Notes: generated by a model not told the origin, from the letters alone. A DNA stretch of 48,308 nucleotides from DAOUBF01 sp034432795 (GCA_034432795.1 DAOUBF010000017.1:1-48308); one strand, 5' to 3'. Shown: positions 32,039 to 41,008, numbered from the stretch's first letter. A program made the numbers and translations.

Positions 32039-32812
32039 ATGGAACGGGAGGAATACGCCATCATGTACCGCGAGGAGAAGCGCCATTGGTGGTACCGGGG
32101 TATGGCGGACATCACGCGCAGCCTCCTGTCGTCCAGGTACCCATCGGCTACCCATCTGCGCATCCTGGATGCCGGCTGCGGCACGGGTGGCGCGCTGACC
32201 TTCCTGAAGGATTTTGACCATGTCGTAGGGATAGACCAGATGCGCCTGGCGTTGGAGTATGCTCAGCGCCGCAGGCAGGAGGGTGAGCACCACGCGCCGC
32301 TCGCCCAGGCCAGCGTGACCGCCTTGCCCTTCGCCGACGCCAGCTTTGACCTGGTGACGTCCTTTGACGTGCTTTACCATTCAGGTGTGGCCGACGACGA
32401 CGCCGCACTGGCCGAATTCCAGCGTGTCCTCCGCCCCGGCGGGCGGTTGCTCCTGCGCCTGCCCGCACACGAATGGCTGCGTGGCCAGCATGATGCCGCC
32501 GTCCATACTCGCCACCGCTACACGCGCAAAGAGATCGCCGCCAAACTGGCCCGGTGCGGCCTGGTTCCAGAGACGCTGAGCTACGCCAACGCCTGGCTGT
32601 TGCCCCTCGTCGCTGTAAAGCGCCTGCGCGAACGGCGCCATAACGCTCAACGCATCTCCGATCTCGCCAGCGGCCCGCCGCGCTTCAACAGGGTGCTCCA
32701 CACCATCCTGCGCAGCGAAGCGCCGCCATTGATTCGTTCCATCGGGCTCCCTTTGGGATCGTCCATTGTCGCACTTGCCCGTAAACCCACCGCCGGGCTT
32801 CAGGCCGATTGA
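32039..32812 (+). CDS. Class I SAM-dependent methyltransferase
   Basis: A 257-residue methyltransferase. Motif I is LRILDAGCGTGGALTFLKDF (about 40-59), the acidic motif II is VVGIDQMRLALEYA, motif III covers VTALPFADASFDLVTSFDVL (about 99-118), and LRPGGRLLLRLPAHEWLRG follows. Starting segment YREEKRHWWYRGM is seen in polysaccharide-cluster methyltransferases. GAGGTGGGG precedes ATG. Substrate unknown; the neighbouring GT2 and epimerase suggest a glycan or lipid-linked sugar. Confidence 0.9.
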   Translation: MEREEYAIMYREEKRHWWYRGMADITRSLLSSRYPSATHLRILDAGCGTGGALTFLKDFDHVVGIDQMRLALEYAQRRRQEGEHHAPLAQASVTALPFADASFDLVTSFDVLYHSGVADDDAALAEFQRVLRPGGRLLLRLPAHEWLRGQHDAAVHTRHRYTRKEIAAKLARCGLVPETLSYANAWLLPLVAVKRLRERRHNAQRISDLASGPPRFNRVLHTILRSEAPPLIRSIGLPLGSSIVALARKPTAGLQAD

Positions 32813-32825
32813 AAGGAGTCCTGCC

Positions 32826-33605
32826 GTGCAAAAACCGCGCAGTATCACTGCCTTCTTCCCCGCCTATAATGATGGCGGCACCATTCCCAGCATGGTCCTC
32901 ACCGCGCTGCTCACATTGCGCCAGATCACCGACGATTACGAGATCATCGTCGTGAATGACGGCAGCCAGGATTACACAGCGGAGGTCCTGGAGGAATTGG
33001 CGCAGCGCTACCCGGAGCTACGCGTCATCCACCACCCGCGCAATCGCGGCTACGGCGGTGCGTTACGCACCGGCTTCGCCAATGCCCGCAAGGAGTGGGT
33101 TTTCTACACCGATGGCGATGCCCAATACGACCCCCATGAACTGATCAACCTGGTGCAGGCGTTGGACGATGGCGTGGACGTCGTTAATGGCTATAAGATC
33201 GTTCGCCATGACCCGCTCCACCGCATCATCATCGGCAGAATCTATCACTACCTGGTGAAGTTCGCTTTTGGCTTTCGGCTGCGCGATGTGGACTGCGATT
33301 TTCGCCTGATCCGCCGCGAGATCTTTGATCATATTGAACTGGAGAGCGACAGCGGGACAATCTGCGTGGAGATGGTCAAAAAGATGCAGGACGCGGGCTA
33401 TCGCTTCGCTGAGGTGCCTGTCAATCACTATCATCGCGCCTACGGCAAAAGCCAGTTCTTCAACTTCCGGCGGCTGTGGCGCACCGGCATCCAGCTTATC
33501 CAGTTGTGGTGGAAGCTTGTGGTGAAAAAGGAGCACCTGCGCAAACAGCAACCCCGCCCGGCTCCGCTCCCGCTGCCTGAAGATATAGCTGAGCGGGCAG
33601 AATAG
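32826..33605 (+). CDS. Glycosyltransferase family 2
   Basis: A 259-residue GT-A enzyme of the DPM1/polyprenyl-phosphate glycosyltransferase type. ITAFFPAYNDGGTIPSMV, IIVVNDGSQDYTAEVLEELA, HHPRNRGYGGALRTGFANA and the D-x-D-like YTDGDAQYDPHEL mark the donor site; CDFRLIRREIFDHI and VPVNHYHRAYGKSQFF follow. GTG 32826 is chosen because AAAGGAG lies 6 nt upstream, right after the methyltransferase stop; ATG 32766 would overlap that gene. It could supply the polyprenyl-phosphate sugar used by the GT39 enzyme. Confidence 0.92.
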   Translation: MQKPRSITAFFPAYNDGGTIPSMVLTALLTLRQITDDYEIIVVNDGSQDYTAEVLEELAQRYPELRVIHHPRNRGYGGALRTGFANARKEWVFYTDGDAQYDPHELINLVQALDDGVDVVNGYKIVRHDPLHRIIIGRIYHYLVKFAFGFRLRDVDCDFRLIRREIFDHIELESDSGTICVEMVKKMQDAGYRFAEVPVNHYHRAYGKSQFFNFRRLWRTGIQLIQLWWKLVVKKEHLRKQQPRPAPLPLPEDIAERAE

Positions 33606-33607
33606 CC

Positions 33608-34603
33608 ATGACTGACCTCGCAGACTTCTTTGCTGGCAAGCGCGTCCTGGTCACCGGTGGGCTGGGCTTCATCGGCTCCAACCTGGCCTATCGCCTGGTG
33701 GCCTTGGGCGCGCACGTCACGCTGGTGGATTCGCTCATTCCCACCTATGGGGGCAACCTGTTCAACGTGCATGGCCTGGAAGATCGGGTGCGCATCAACA
33801 TCGCCGACATCCGCGATGAATACAGCATGGACTATCTGGTGCGCAACCAGGATGTCATCTTCAGCCTCGCCGGGCAGGTCAGCCATCTGGACAGTATGCA
33901 AGACCCCTACACCGACCTGGAGATCAACTGCCGCAGCCAGCTTTCCCTTCTGGAAGCCTGCCGCAAGCACAACCCTGCGGCCAAGATCGTCTTCGCCAGC
34001 ACGCGCCAGATTTACGGCAAGCCCCGCTATTTGCCTGTGGATGAGGCCCACCCACTGGAGCCGACAGATGTCAACGGCATCAACAAAATGGCCGGCGAAT
34101 GGTATTACATCCTCTATCACCGCGTCTATGGCCTGGCTGCTACCGCCCTGCGCATGACCAACACCTACGGGCCGCGCATGCGTGTGCGCGACGCCCGCCA
34201 GACCTTCCTGGGCTGGTGGATTCGCCGCATCATTGAGGGCCAGCCGTTGCAAATCTATGGCGATGGCCAGCAGATGCGTGACCTGAACTACGTGGACGAT
34301 GTGGTGGAGGCCCTTCTGCTCGTGGCGGCTTCACCTCAGGCCAACGGCGAAGTGTATAACCTGGGCCACCCTGAGCCTATTCGTCTGCTGGACCTGGCCA
34401 GGCTGCTCATTGAGATTGAGGGGCGTGGCGAGTATGAGCTGGTTCCCTTCCCGCCGGAGCAGAAGGCGATTGATATTGGGCATTACTACGGCGACTATAC
34501 GAAAATTCGCCGGGCACTTGGCTGGCAACCTCGCGTCAGCCTGCGGGATGGCCTGGCACGCACCTTAGATTATTATCACAAGTACCACGCCTATTACTGG
34601 TGA
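33608..34603 (+). CDS. NAD-dependent epimerase/dehydratase (SDR)
   Basis: A 331-residue extended SDR of the nucleotide-sugar epimerase class. Rossmann motif VLVTGGLGFIGSNLAYRL (about 13-30), DxD-like IADIRDEY, FASTRQIYGKPR and RMTNTYGPRMRVR are clear. The catalytic Y-x-x-x-K reads N-G-I-N-K (DVNGINKMAGEWYY), so the usual tyrosine is Asn. Chemistry may differ from a standard 4-epimerase. It starts 2 bp after the GT2 stop. Confidence 0.9.
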   Translation: MTDLADFFAGKRVLVTGGLGFIGSNLAYRLVALGAHVTLVDSLIPTYGGNLFNVHGLEDRVRINIADIRDEYSMDYLVRNQDVIFSLAGQVSHLDSMQDPYTDLEINCRSQLSLLEACRKHNPAAKIVFASTRQIYGKPRYLPVDEAHPLEPTDVNGINKMAGEWYYILYHRVYGLAATALRMTNTYGPRMRVRDARQTFLGWWIRRIIEGQPLQIYGDGQQMRDLNYVDDVVEALLLVAASPQANGEVYNLGHPEPIRLLDLARLLIEIEGRGEYELVPFPPEQKAIDIGHYYGDYTKIRRALGWQPRVSLRDGLARTLDYYHKYHAYYW

Positions 34604-35736
34604 AGCACACAGAGCACGCCCCCATCCCCCAGGCCAACCCTGGCGCCAATACTCAGGCCCACCGCGCTGAAATTGAGGCCGCCATCGCCCGCGTCCTGGA
34701 CCGGGGATGGTACATCTTAGGGCCGGAGGTGGAGGCGTTTGAGGCCGAGTTCGCCGCGTTCTGCGGTGTGGCTCACGGGGTCGGCGTCGGCTCAGGCACC
34801 GAGGCGCTCCATCTGGCTTTGCGTGCGCTGGGCATCGGTCCCGGCGATGAGGTGATCACCGTCTCCCATACCGCCGTGGCCACAGTCGCTGCGATTGAAC
34901 TGGCCGGCGCCCGCCCTGTCCTGGTGGACGTGGACCCCCGCACCTATACCCTTGACCCGGCCCGTCTAGAACCTGCCATCACCCCGCGCACGCGGGCGAT
35001 CATCCCGGTCCACCTCTACGGGCAACCTGCCGACCTGGGCCTGATCCAGGAGATCGCCCGACATTACGGGCTGTGGCTGATTGAAGATGCTGCCCAGGCG
35101 CACGGCGCAGTTTACCGCGGCCGCCGGGTGGGCAGTTGGGGTGACCTGGCCTGCTTCAGCTTTTACCCTACTAAGAACCTGGGGGCGTTGGGCGACGGCG
35201 GCATGGTGGTGACAAGCGACGCGCATCTGGCCAGACGCGTCAGGGAATTACGGGAGTATGGCTGGCGGCAGCGCTACATCAGCGAGATAGCCGGTTTCAA
35301 TAGCCGCCTGGATGAGGTTCAGGCAGCGGTATTGCGAGTCAAACTGCGTTACCTGGAGGCTGAGAACGAACGGCGGCGCGCCCTGGCCCAACGCTACACT
35401 GCCCTGCTGGCTGGCTGCACGGTCGTCCCACCCGCCGAGCGCCCAGACGCCCACCATGTGTATCACCTCTATGTTATCCGTTCCTCACGTCGCGATGACC
35501 TCCGACAGGCGTTACACAGCCAGGGGATCATCACCGGCATCCACTACCCCGTCCCTGTCCACCTGCAACCAGCCTACCGCCATCTCCACCCAGGCCCTGA
35601 CACACTGCCTGTGACCGAGCGTCTGGCGGGCGAGGTTCTGTCGCTGCCACTGTATCCAGAACTCAGCGAGGCGCAGGTGGAAACAGTTGCCCAGGCCATC
35701 CGGGAGTTCACACAGGGGCAAGAGCCGCTTGTGTGA
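34600..35736 (+). CDS. DegT/DnrJ/EryC1-family sugar aminotransferase
   Basis: A 378-residue PLP aminotransferase of the DegT family that installs an amino group on a nucleotide sugar. Motifs: RGWYILGPEVEAFEAEFAAF, VGSGTEALHLALRALGIGPG, PVHLYGQPADL, IEDAAQAHGA and the PLP lysine in FYPTKNLGALGDGGMV. GTG 34600 overlaps the epimerase stop (GTGA), so it is translationally coupled; no independent ribosome site. Product is probably an amino sugar for the glycan made by this cassette. Confidence 0.94.
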   Translation: MKHTEHAPIPQANPGANTQAHRAEIEAAIARVLDRGWYILGPEVEAFEAEFAAFCGVAHGVGVGSGTEALHLALRALGIGPGDEVITVSHTAVATVAAIELAGARPVLVDVDPRTYTLDPARLEPAITPRTRAIIPVHLYGQPADLGLIQEIARHYGLWLIEDAAQAHGAVYRGRRVGSWGDLACFSFYPTKNLGALGDGGMVVTSDAHLARRVRELREYGWRQRYISEIAGFNSRLDEVQAAVLRVKLRYLEAENERRRALAQRYTALLAGCTVVPPAERPDAHHVYHLYVIRSSRRDDLRQALHSQGIITGIHYPVPVHLQPAYRHLHPGPDTLPVTERLAGEVLSLPLYPELSEAQVETVAQAIREFTQGQEPLV

Positions 35737-35764
35737 GCCTGCGGGCTTTTGGGAAGATTAGCCA

Positions 35765-35784
35765 GGTATGGAAACCCGGCCTAC
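35765..35784. repeat. Partial hairpin repeat module
   Basis: TATGGAAACCCGGCCTAC plus neighbours match the small module of the hairpin repeat family; it lies between the aminotransferase and the next gene. Confidence 0.65.
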
Positions 35785-35810
35785 TATACTATACGAAAGG
35801 AGAGGAGGCC

Positions 35811-36470
35811 ATGTCAAAAAGACAACTTATCGGCCTGATCGTTGTGACGGATCTGATCGTCCTGGCGCTTATCGGCGTCAGCTTCTGGGGAGCGCTCCAA
35901 AGCGCCCCGCCCCTCCTGGCCCAGGCGCTTCAGCCAGGAGATGGCGACCCCGACCATGATCCGCACCCAGGGTTTTACGTGGTGCCCGATGTCCCCAGCA
36001 GCACCTACCTCAGCCTGGCCGGCTATACTTTCACAGCGCGCCCCCCCATTCCCCCGGCGTCGCCAACCCAGCTCGCCTTCTACCCAGGGGGTGGGGTGTA
36101 TATCTCCAATCCACCTAACAATGACCCGCTTATAGCCAACCTGAGCCTGCCCAATGGAGCTATTCTGACCGAATTTCGCTTTTACTACTACGACGCCTCG
36201 GAGAGCCGGGACGCCACGGCGGAACTCAGGCGAACCGATTACATGGGCAATATTGATGCCTTAGCCTCGGTAAGCTCCAGTGGGGCGCCCGGCTTCAGCA
36301 GCGTTGCCACGACGAACATCCAACCCAACACCATCAATAACACCAGCTATGCCTACACGGTGCACGTCTACCTCAATCCCGGCAGCAATCCCGATAGGTT
36401 GCGGCTGTACGGCATCAGGATAGGCTATACATTCGCCAATGCGAACTACCTGCCGATGATCAAAAAGTAA
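35811..36470 (+). CDS. Anchored extracellular protein with YLPMIKK tail
   Basis: A 219-residue protein. One N-terminal helix (LIGLIVVTDLIVLALIGVSF, about 6-25) is an uncleaved anchor or signal, and the rest is predicted extracellular. The body has beta-rich repeats such as YLSLAGYTFTARPP and TEFRFYYYDASESRD, and no recognised domain. It ends ANANYLPMIKK, like the YLPLVLK tail of the protein at 41897. AGGAGAGGAGG precedes ATG 35811. It follows the glycan cassette and may be its acceptor or simply adjacent. Confidence 0.8.
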   Translation: MSKRQLIGLIVVTDLIVLALIGVSFWGALQSAPPLLAQALQPGDGDPDHDPHPGFYVVPDVPSSTYLSLAGYTFTARPPIPPASPTQLAFYPGGGVYISNPPNNDPLIANLSLPNGAILTEFRFYYYDASESRDATAELRRTDYMGNIDALASVSSSGAPGFSSVATTNIQPNTINNTSYAYTVHVYLNPGSNPDRLRLYGIRIGYTFANANYLPMIKK

Positions 36471-36481
36471 ACAACTCCCTG

Positions 36482-36523
36482 CCACCCTGGCCCTCTCCCG
36501 TTAAGGGGGGACGACCAGGGTGG
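36482..36523. terminator. Convergent terminator hairpin
   Basis: CCACCCTGG (36482-36490) pairs with CCAGGGTGG (36515-36523) around an AT/GC loop, 12 bp past the 36470 stop and 27 bp before the SPFH gene stop. Confidence 0.6.
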
Positions 36524-36550
36524 GAGTGACGATTCTGCGAACAACTGAGA

Positions 36551-37594
36551 TTACCCGCCCAGTTCTTTGAGCTTCTGCTCCCAGCGGGCGTAAAGCTGCT
36601 TGTAGGTCTCCTCGGAGATCTCCCCGGCCGCCAGGCGCAGATCCAGGTTGTCCAGCATCGCCTGGATCTGCTCGCGGGTCAGTGGCCCACTGGGCGCCGC
36701 CGGCGTGGCCGGCTGTGCCTGCCCTGCCTGGGGCGGCGCCTGCATGGCCTCGCGCATGGTTTGCGCCAGGACCGAACCCAGGCCAACACCCGCGCCCAGG
36801 CCCAGTCCGGCCCCGGTCAGGCCGCCCATGTCGCCGGCCTGCTGCGCCGCGTCGCCCAAGGCGCGTGCTGCCTTGAATTGCAGGTACTTCTGCATATCCC
36901 CAATGGCCCCCATCGCGGCCCGCTCGTCAATCGCTTTGGCCGTCTCCTCCGTCGGGCTGACCGAGTTGATATAGAGCGCCTTCAGGCTCAGACCCAGCGC
37001 GCCGAACTCCTCCTGCGCTTTGCCGCGAACTACCGCGCCGATCTCCTCAAACATCGCCGGCAAATCCAGCAGCGACCGGCGCAGCTCGCCCAGCACATCG
37101 TTCAGCTTGCTGACGATGATCCCCCGCAGGAACCCTTGAATCTGGGGCGTGTCGTACAGCCCCTGCGTGCCCACGATCTTGTTGACAAACAATTGCGGGT
37201 CCACCACCTGGGTGGAGTAGGTGCCGAAGGCGCGAAGGCGCGCCATCCCCAGGTCCGGGTCGCGCAAGGCAATCGGCTCTGGCGTGCCCCACTTCAGGTC
37301 CAGGAACTCGCGCAGGCTGACGAAATAGACCTCCGCCTTAAACGGCGTGGTGCCGCCAAAGGCCAGGCCCAGCAACCCTGTCAACAAGGGGATGTTGCCC
37401 GTGCTGATGGTGTGGCGGCCTGGGCCGAACGTGTCCAACGCCTTGCCGTCGCGGAAGAACACCGCCGCCTGGCTCTCGCGCACGATCACCTGCGACCCCA
37501 GGCGGAAATCGCCCGACCCGCTCTCCGGAATACGGTGGACCATCTCATCCCGCATTTCGCTGGGATACTCCACCACATCAAAGATCCTCACCAT
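36551..37594 (-). CDS. SPFH-domain protein (YdjI/virion-core-like) with C-terminal SHOCT
   Basis: A 347-residue SPFH-domain protein of the YdjI type. VRIFDVVEYPSEMRDEMVH, GSQVIVRESQAAVFFRDGKA, EVYFVSLREFLDLKWGT, LRAFGTYSTQVVDPQLFV, INSVSPTEETAKAIDERAAM and IGDMQKYLQFKAARAL match that family. A Gly/Ala-rich stretch (about 252-285) and a Pro/Gln linker lead to a SHOCT-like C-terminal helix pair (AMLDNLDLRLAAGEISEETY). ATG 37594 has AAAGGAGG upstream, better than 37630. Last gene of the four-gene membrane module. Confidence 0.9.
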   Translation of the reverse strand: MVRIFDVVEYPSEMRDEMVHRIPESGSGDFRLGSQVIVRESQAAVFFRDGKALDTFGPGRHTISTGNIPLLTGLLGLAFGGTTPFKAEVYFVSLREFLDLKWGTPEPIALRDPDLGMARLRAFGTYSTQVVDPQLFVNKIVGTQGLYDTPQIQGFLRGIIVSKLNDVLGELRRSLLDLPAMFEEIGAVVRGKAQEEFGALGLSLKALYINSVSPTEETAKAIDERAAMGAIGDMQKYLQFKAARALGDAAQQAGDMGGLTGAGLGLGAGVGLGSVLAQTMREAMQAPPQAGQAQPATPAAPSGPLTREQIQAMLDNLDLRLAAGEISEETYKQLYARWEQKLKELGG

Positions 37595-37645
37595 GAAAGG
37601 CCTCCTTTCGTGAAGCGTGAAACATGACACGTCAAATGTGTTAGA

Positions 37646-38176
37646 CTACACCGATTCACGGAGCACATCCTCGCGCCGCAACACGGCCTCATCCGCCTCA
37701 CGGCAGGCTGTGTTCAGGCCGGCGATGGCCGCCTGGACACCCTCCCCGGCGGCCATTGCCGAGGCTACGGTGTCAATCGCCGCCTGCACCCGTGCCACAT
37801 GATCCACCAACTGGTTATCATAGGCGTAAAGCTGATCCAGTTGCGGCTCATTGATCTTCGCCGCGTCAAAGAAGCCCGCATAGCCATAGCGGGCCACACG
37901 CAGCCGGTCTATCGCCGTCTGAAGCTTCCTGGTTGCACTCTCCAGATCGTCCGCCAGGTCCACCAGGCCGCCGGACATTAACTGGCGCTGCAGATCGGGC
38001 AGGCGTCGCGCCTGCTCCTCAAAGCGCCGCACCAGCGTCTCGCGCAGCAGCTTGTCCGCAGCGCGGCGCGATTCGCGCTCCATATAGCCGGAGAATCCTG
38101 GGATTTTGCTCATCAGTTGCTGCAGGGCGCCCCATTCCTGCTTGATCTCACCCGGTGTTTTGCTCACATTGCTCAT
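37646..38176 (-). CDS. Helical protein of unknown function in SPFH module
   Basis: A 176-residue, largely alpha-helical protein. The long helix LLRETLVRRFEEQARRLPDL and the regular heptads around DLADDLESATRKLQTAIDRL and VDHVARVQAAIDTVASAMA suggest coiled coils. No cysteines except one, no signal peptide, no membrane helix. It is placed between the membrane zinc-ribbon gene and the SPFH gene, in the position where B. subtilis ydjF (PspA) would sit by analogy, but I see no PspA signature. AAGGAGAG precedes ATG. Confidence 0.75.
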   Translation of the reverse strand: MSNVSKTPGEIKQEWGALQQLMSKIPGFSGYMERESRRAADKLLRETLVRRFEEQARRLPDLQRQLMSGGLVDLADDLESATRKLQTAIDRLRVARYGYAGFFDAAKINEPQLDQLYAYDNQLVDHVARVQAAIDTVASAMAAGEGVQAAIAGLNTACREADEAVLRREDVLRESV

Positions 38177-38243
38177 GTTACTCTCCTTAGTTTCCTTATC
38201 CTTGCCGCCTTCGGCGACATCACGAGATCATCCGCGAGGGCCT

Positions 38244-38771
38244 TTAACTCAAGAAGATCTCACTTCCACAGTATGGGCAGCGCACCACCCCTTTGCCCGC
38301 CAGCTCAACCTCGCCGCCGCAGTTTGGGCATTTGTTACTCGCCCGCAACTGGCTGGCGTCGCGTGAGTACAGCACGCCCTCGCTCCAGTTCACGTAGCCG
38401 CTGAACAGCTCCTTGCCGACCAGGTCATAAATCCAGGCCTGCACCTGCTCGCGGTTGGCCTTCAGTTCCAGCGCCAGGTCGGAGATGCGCACCTGCCCGC
38501 GCGTCATCACCATATCCAGAATACGGCGTTCCTTCTCAATCTGCGCCTCCTCCCGCACCTCTTGCGTGCCCCGGTAGAACAGGAAGCCACCCAGGCCCAC
38601 CAGCGGCACAACGATAAAGACGAAGGCCACCAATGCCCCTAAAACGGCGCCGCCGCGCGTCAGGCTCCCGCCTGACGCCTGAACCAGAAGCCAGAGCGCC
38701 ATAAGGGCACAGAACCCCAGCCCGGCCACGATCAGGACTGCCCCTGCAATCCGCCCTGTGTTTCCTCCCAT
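38244..38771 (-). CDS. Membrane protein with winged-helix-like and zinc-ribbon domains
   Basis: A 175-residue protein: two N-terminal helices (about 8-30 and 42-65, ending FLFYRGTQE), a helical segment ILDMVMTRGQVRISDLALEL with LKANREQVQAWIYDLVGKEL (winged-helix-like, about 86-125), then a C-terminal zinc ribbon KCPNCGGEVELAGKGVVRCP ending YCGSEIF with four cysteines. AAAGGGG precedes ATG. It belongs to the SPFH/DUF2207 operon and could couple membrane state to a cytoplasmic partner; that is inference. Confidence 0.85.
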   Translation of the reverse strand: MGGNTGRIAGAVLIVAGLGFCALMALWLLVQASGGSLTRGGAVLGALVAFVFIVVPLVGLGGFLFYRGTQEVREEAQIEKERRILDMVMTRGQVRISDLALELKANREQVQAWIYDLVGKELFSGYVNWSEGVLYSRDASQLRASNKCPNCGGEVELAGKGVVRCPYCGSEIFLS

Positions 38772-38804
38772 TCAAGACCCCTTTCTTTAGAGAAGAGATC
38801 GTGC

Positions 38805-40730
38805 CTAACCGAAGCCCCGGCCACCGCCGCCACCGCCACCGCCGCCGCCGGAGAAGCCGCCCCCTCTGAAGCCGCCGCGCCCGCCGCCCGACGGCTGCGG
38901 GCTGCTGGTGAGCACGCGCCCCGCTGTGTTCAGCATGGAAGTCAGCCCTTCGCTCATGCTGTTCAGCGAGGCCGCCATCCCCTCGCTCATGCGGTCAAGC
39001 GAGAAGCCTTCTCCGGCCCCGGCCAGGGGCGACGGCCCGCCGACTGGCATGGCCACCGTCTCCCCCCGACGCGCGGATGCCGGGCCATAGAACCAGGGGC
39101 GATACCACATCGGCACAGGCACCCTCTCCACCCGGCTGAATGTGTTGATCCAACTCCGCTCCAGGCCGAAGGCGATAGCATAAGGCAGGTACTTATCAAA
39201 CTGGTCGGTAGCCTCCTGAACGTTCGTGTACTTTGTAATGTTCTGGAGATAATTCTTGAACGCACGCCACTTGGCGGTCTCCTCGGCGCCTTTGCGTGTC
39301 CGCGCAGGCATGAACTGCCCCACGATGATCAGGGCCACAGCAGTGATGCCCAGCGCAATGAACGGGCAGATGATCGCCGCACTGAAGCTCTCCGCCAACA
39401 GGCCCGTCAGGATAATCCCCGCTATGGCCGCCAGGACCAGCAGGAGCACCCCCAGGCCGGTGTACAGCGTGCGCACACTTTGCGGATTGCCCCGGAAGAA
39501 CCCGGCTTTCACCACCTCATCGTAAAGCTGGTTCTGAAGCGTGGGAATGACAGTATAGAACGTGTTGCGCAGGTCCGACAGGCGCCATTGCGACGTCCGG
39601 CTGAACAGCCGCTCCAACAACGTGCGCTCATATGGCAGCAGATCGCTGGCCGGTTTGTCTGTCCGGGTGTAAAGGAAATCCCGCGAGGCGCCGATGCCGA
39701 ACAGGCCGGGTGTCTGCTCCTCGGTGATAGTCAGGTAGCCGCGTTGCGCCAGGTCAATGAGCGTCGCCATGATGTCCTGCAAGTCGGCCCGCTCATCCAG
39801 AAGCGTCCCCGCCAGCCCAGGCCGCAAATCCGAGGGAGGCTCAGCGAGATAGGGTGCGGCCAGGCCGACCTTGGGGTCACGCCCCCGCGTGTACCACAGC
39901 AGGAACACCAGCCCTGGCCCCAGGATCAGGAGCAATGCGCCCAGTGCCCCCAGCCCCAGAGTGGCCAACGGGCGGCCTGTGCGATCCCACTCTTCCTGCT
40001 GATCCACCCTATCCTGCCAGCCTGGTTTCGTACCGCTCACAAAGCCCGCCGGGAAGGGGACGAAAACCTCCATTCCCTCGCCAGGGCGGATGGCCCGGCT
40101 GGCTTTGAAGACGACGACGTTGCCATCGGCGCTCAGGCTCACCGTCGCCGGGACACCGGCTGTGACCGAGGCCAGAAGCTCATTGGGATCAGTTTTGGAA
40201 CGCAACACGGTCGCGCCCGGCGGCAAGTACACAGTTACTGTTGCCGCCTGAATAGGGAAGTCGTGATCCGGTGGGATGGCCTTCCAATAGACCTGATTGT
40301 GATCGGGGTAATAGCGCAGGCCGCCGACCACCGTGTACTCCAGGCGATAGACATGCGCGCTGTCCCTCGTCGCCGGGAAAAACCAGCGGATGACAAAGTT
40401 GCCGTCCTCATCGCGCTCGGTGAAGTAGGTATAGGGCCGCTCGGAGGAACTGCGCTCATACACGCGCCCGCTCTCATCCGAGACGCGCACATCGCGAATA
40501 TCCTCCCAGCGCCCCGGCGGGATAGCCGCATAGCCAAAGCGGAACGGGCCGCCCTCAAACACGATGTGATTCGTCTCGGTGATGCGCATGTCCCCGTTGG
40601 GTTGCACCCGGATGTCCACGTCCAGGCGCTGCCAATACAGCGAGCGGCTCTGCGCCTCAACGGTCGTGCTCAGGCTGAGCAGCCCCAGGACAGCCAGCAC
40701 AATTAACGCGATGCGAAGTTTAACGCTCAA
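38805..40730 (-). CDS. DUF2207-family membrane protein, Gly-rich C-terminus
   Basis: A 641-residue DUF2207-type protein. Signal peptide residues 1-27 are followed by an extracellular beta domain (about 28-255; WQRLDVDIRVQPNGDMRITE, GGLRYYPDHNQVYWK), a helix near 260-280 (LGLGALGALLLILGPGLVFL), a cytoplasmic segment DLQDIMATLIDLAQRGYLTI, two further helices (about 417-470), and a C-terminal Gly run ending GGGGRGFG. The TTG start has GGAG upstream. It opens the four-gene operon. DUF2207 proteins are uncharacterised membrane proteins. Confidence 0.9.
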   Translation of the reverse strand: MSVKLRIALIVLAVLGLLSLSTTVEAQSRSLYWQRLDVDIRVQPNGDMRITETNHIVFEGGPFRFGYAAIPPGRWEDIRDVRVSDESGRVYERSSSERPYTYFTERDEDGNFVIRWFFPATRDSAHVYRLEYTVVGGLRYYPDHNQVYWKAIPPDHDFPIQAATVTVYLPPGATVLRSKTDPNELLASVTAGVPATVSLSADGNVVVFKASRAIRPGEGMEVFVPFPAGFVSGTKPGWQDRVDQQEEWDRTGRPLATLGLGALGALLLILGPGLVFLLWYTRGRDPKVGLAAPYLAEPPSDLRPGLAGTLLDERADLQDIMATLIDLAQRGYLTITEEQTPGLFGIGASRDFLYTRTDKPASDLLPYERTLLERLFSRTSQWRLSDLRNTFYTVIPTLQNQLYDEVVKAGFFRGNPQSVRTLYTGLGVLLLVLAAIAGIILTGLLAESFSAAIICPFIALGITAVALIIVGQFMPARTRKGAEETAKWRAFKNYLQNITKYTNVQEATDQFDKYLPYAIAFGLERSWINTFSRVERVPVPMWYRPWFYGPASARRGETVAMPVGGPSPLAGAGEGFSLDRMSEGMAASLNSMSEGLTSMLNTAGRVLTSSPQPSGGGRGGFRGGGFSGGGGGGGGGGRGFG

Positions 40731-40755
40731 GTCCCTTCTCCTTGATAGGGCTATC

Positions 40756-40821
40756 AGCTATCAGTGGTCAGCTTACAGGCTCAAGACCAATGTTAAGAGC
40801 TAAAGCTGAACGCTGACAGCT
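40756..40821. repeat. Imperfect inverted repeat AGCTATCAG...CTGACAGCT
   Basis: AGCTATCAGTGGTCAGCTT (40756-40774) and AAGCTGAACGCTGACAGCT (40803-40821) are complementary at about 15 of 19 positions. The left arm overlaps a CTATCAG direct repeat (40751-40757 and 40758-40764). Confidence 0.5.
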
Positions 40822-41008
40822 ATTCGCGATGCAAGTTCTGCGCCCGACAAACACCCTCCATTATACTCGCAATCTTGAGATGTGCCTGAAGTTGGGCCGA
40901 CGCTCACCTGACGCCCACCTGACGGAAAAGTGAATCGCGGGGACATGGTTGTAAGAAGGGTCAGGCAGGCCGAGGCCGCTTCACATAGACCGGTTGGTTG
41001 AGATTATT

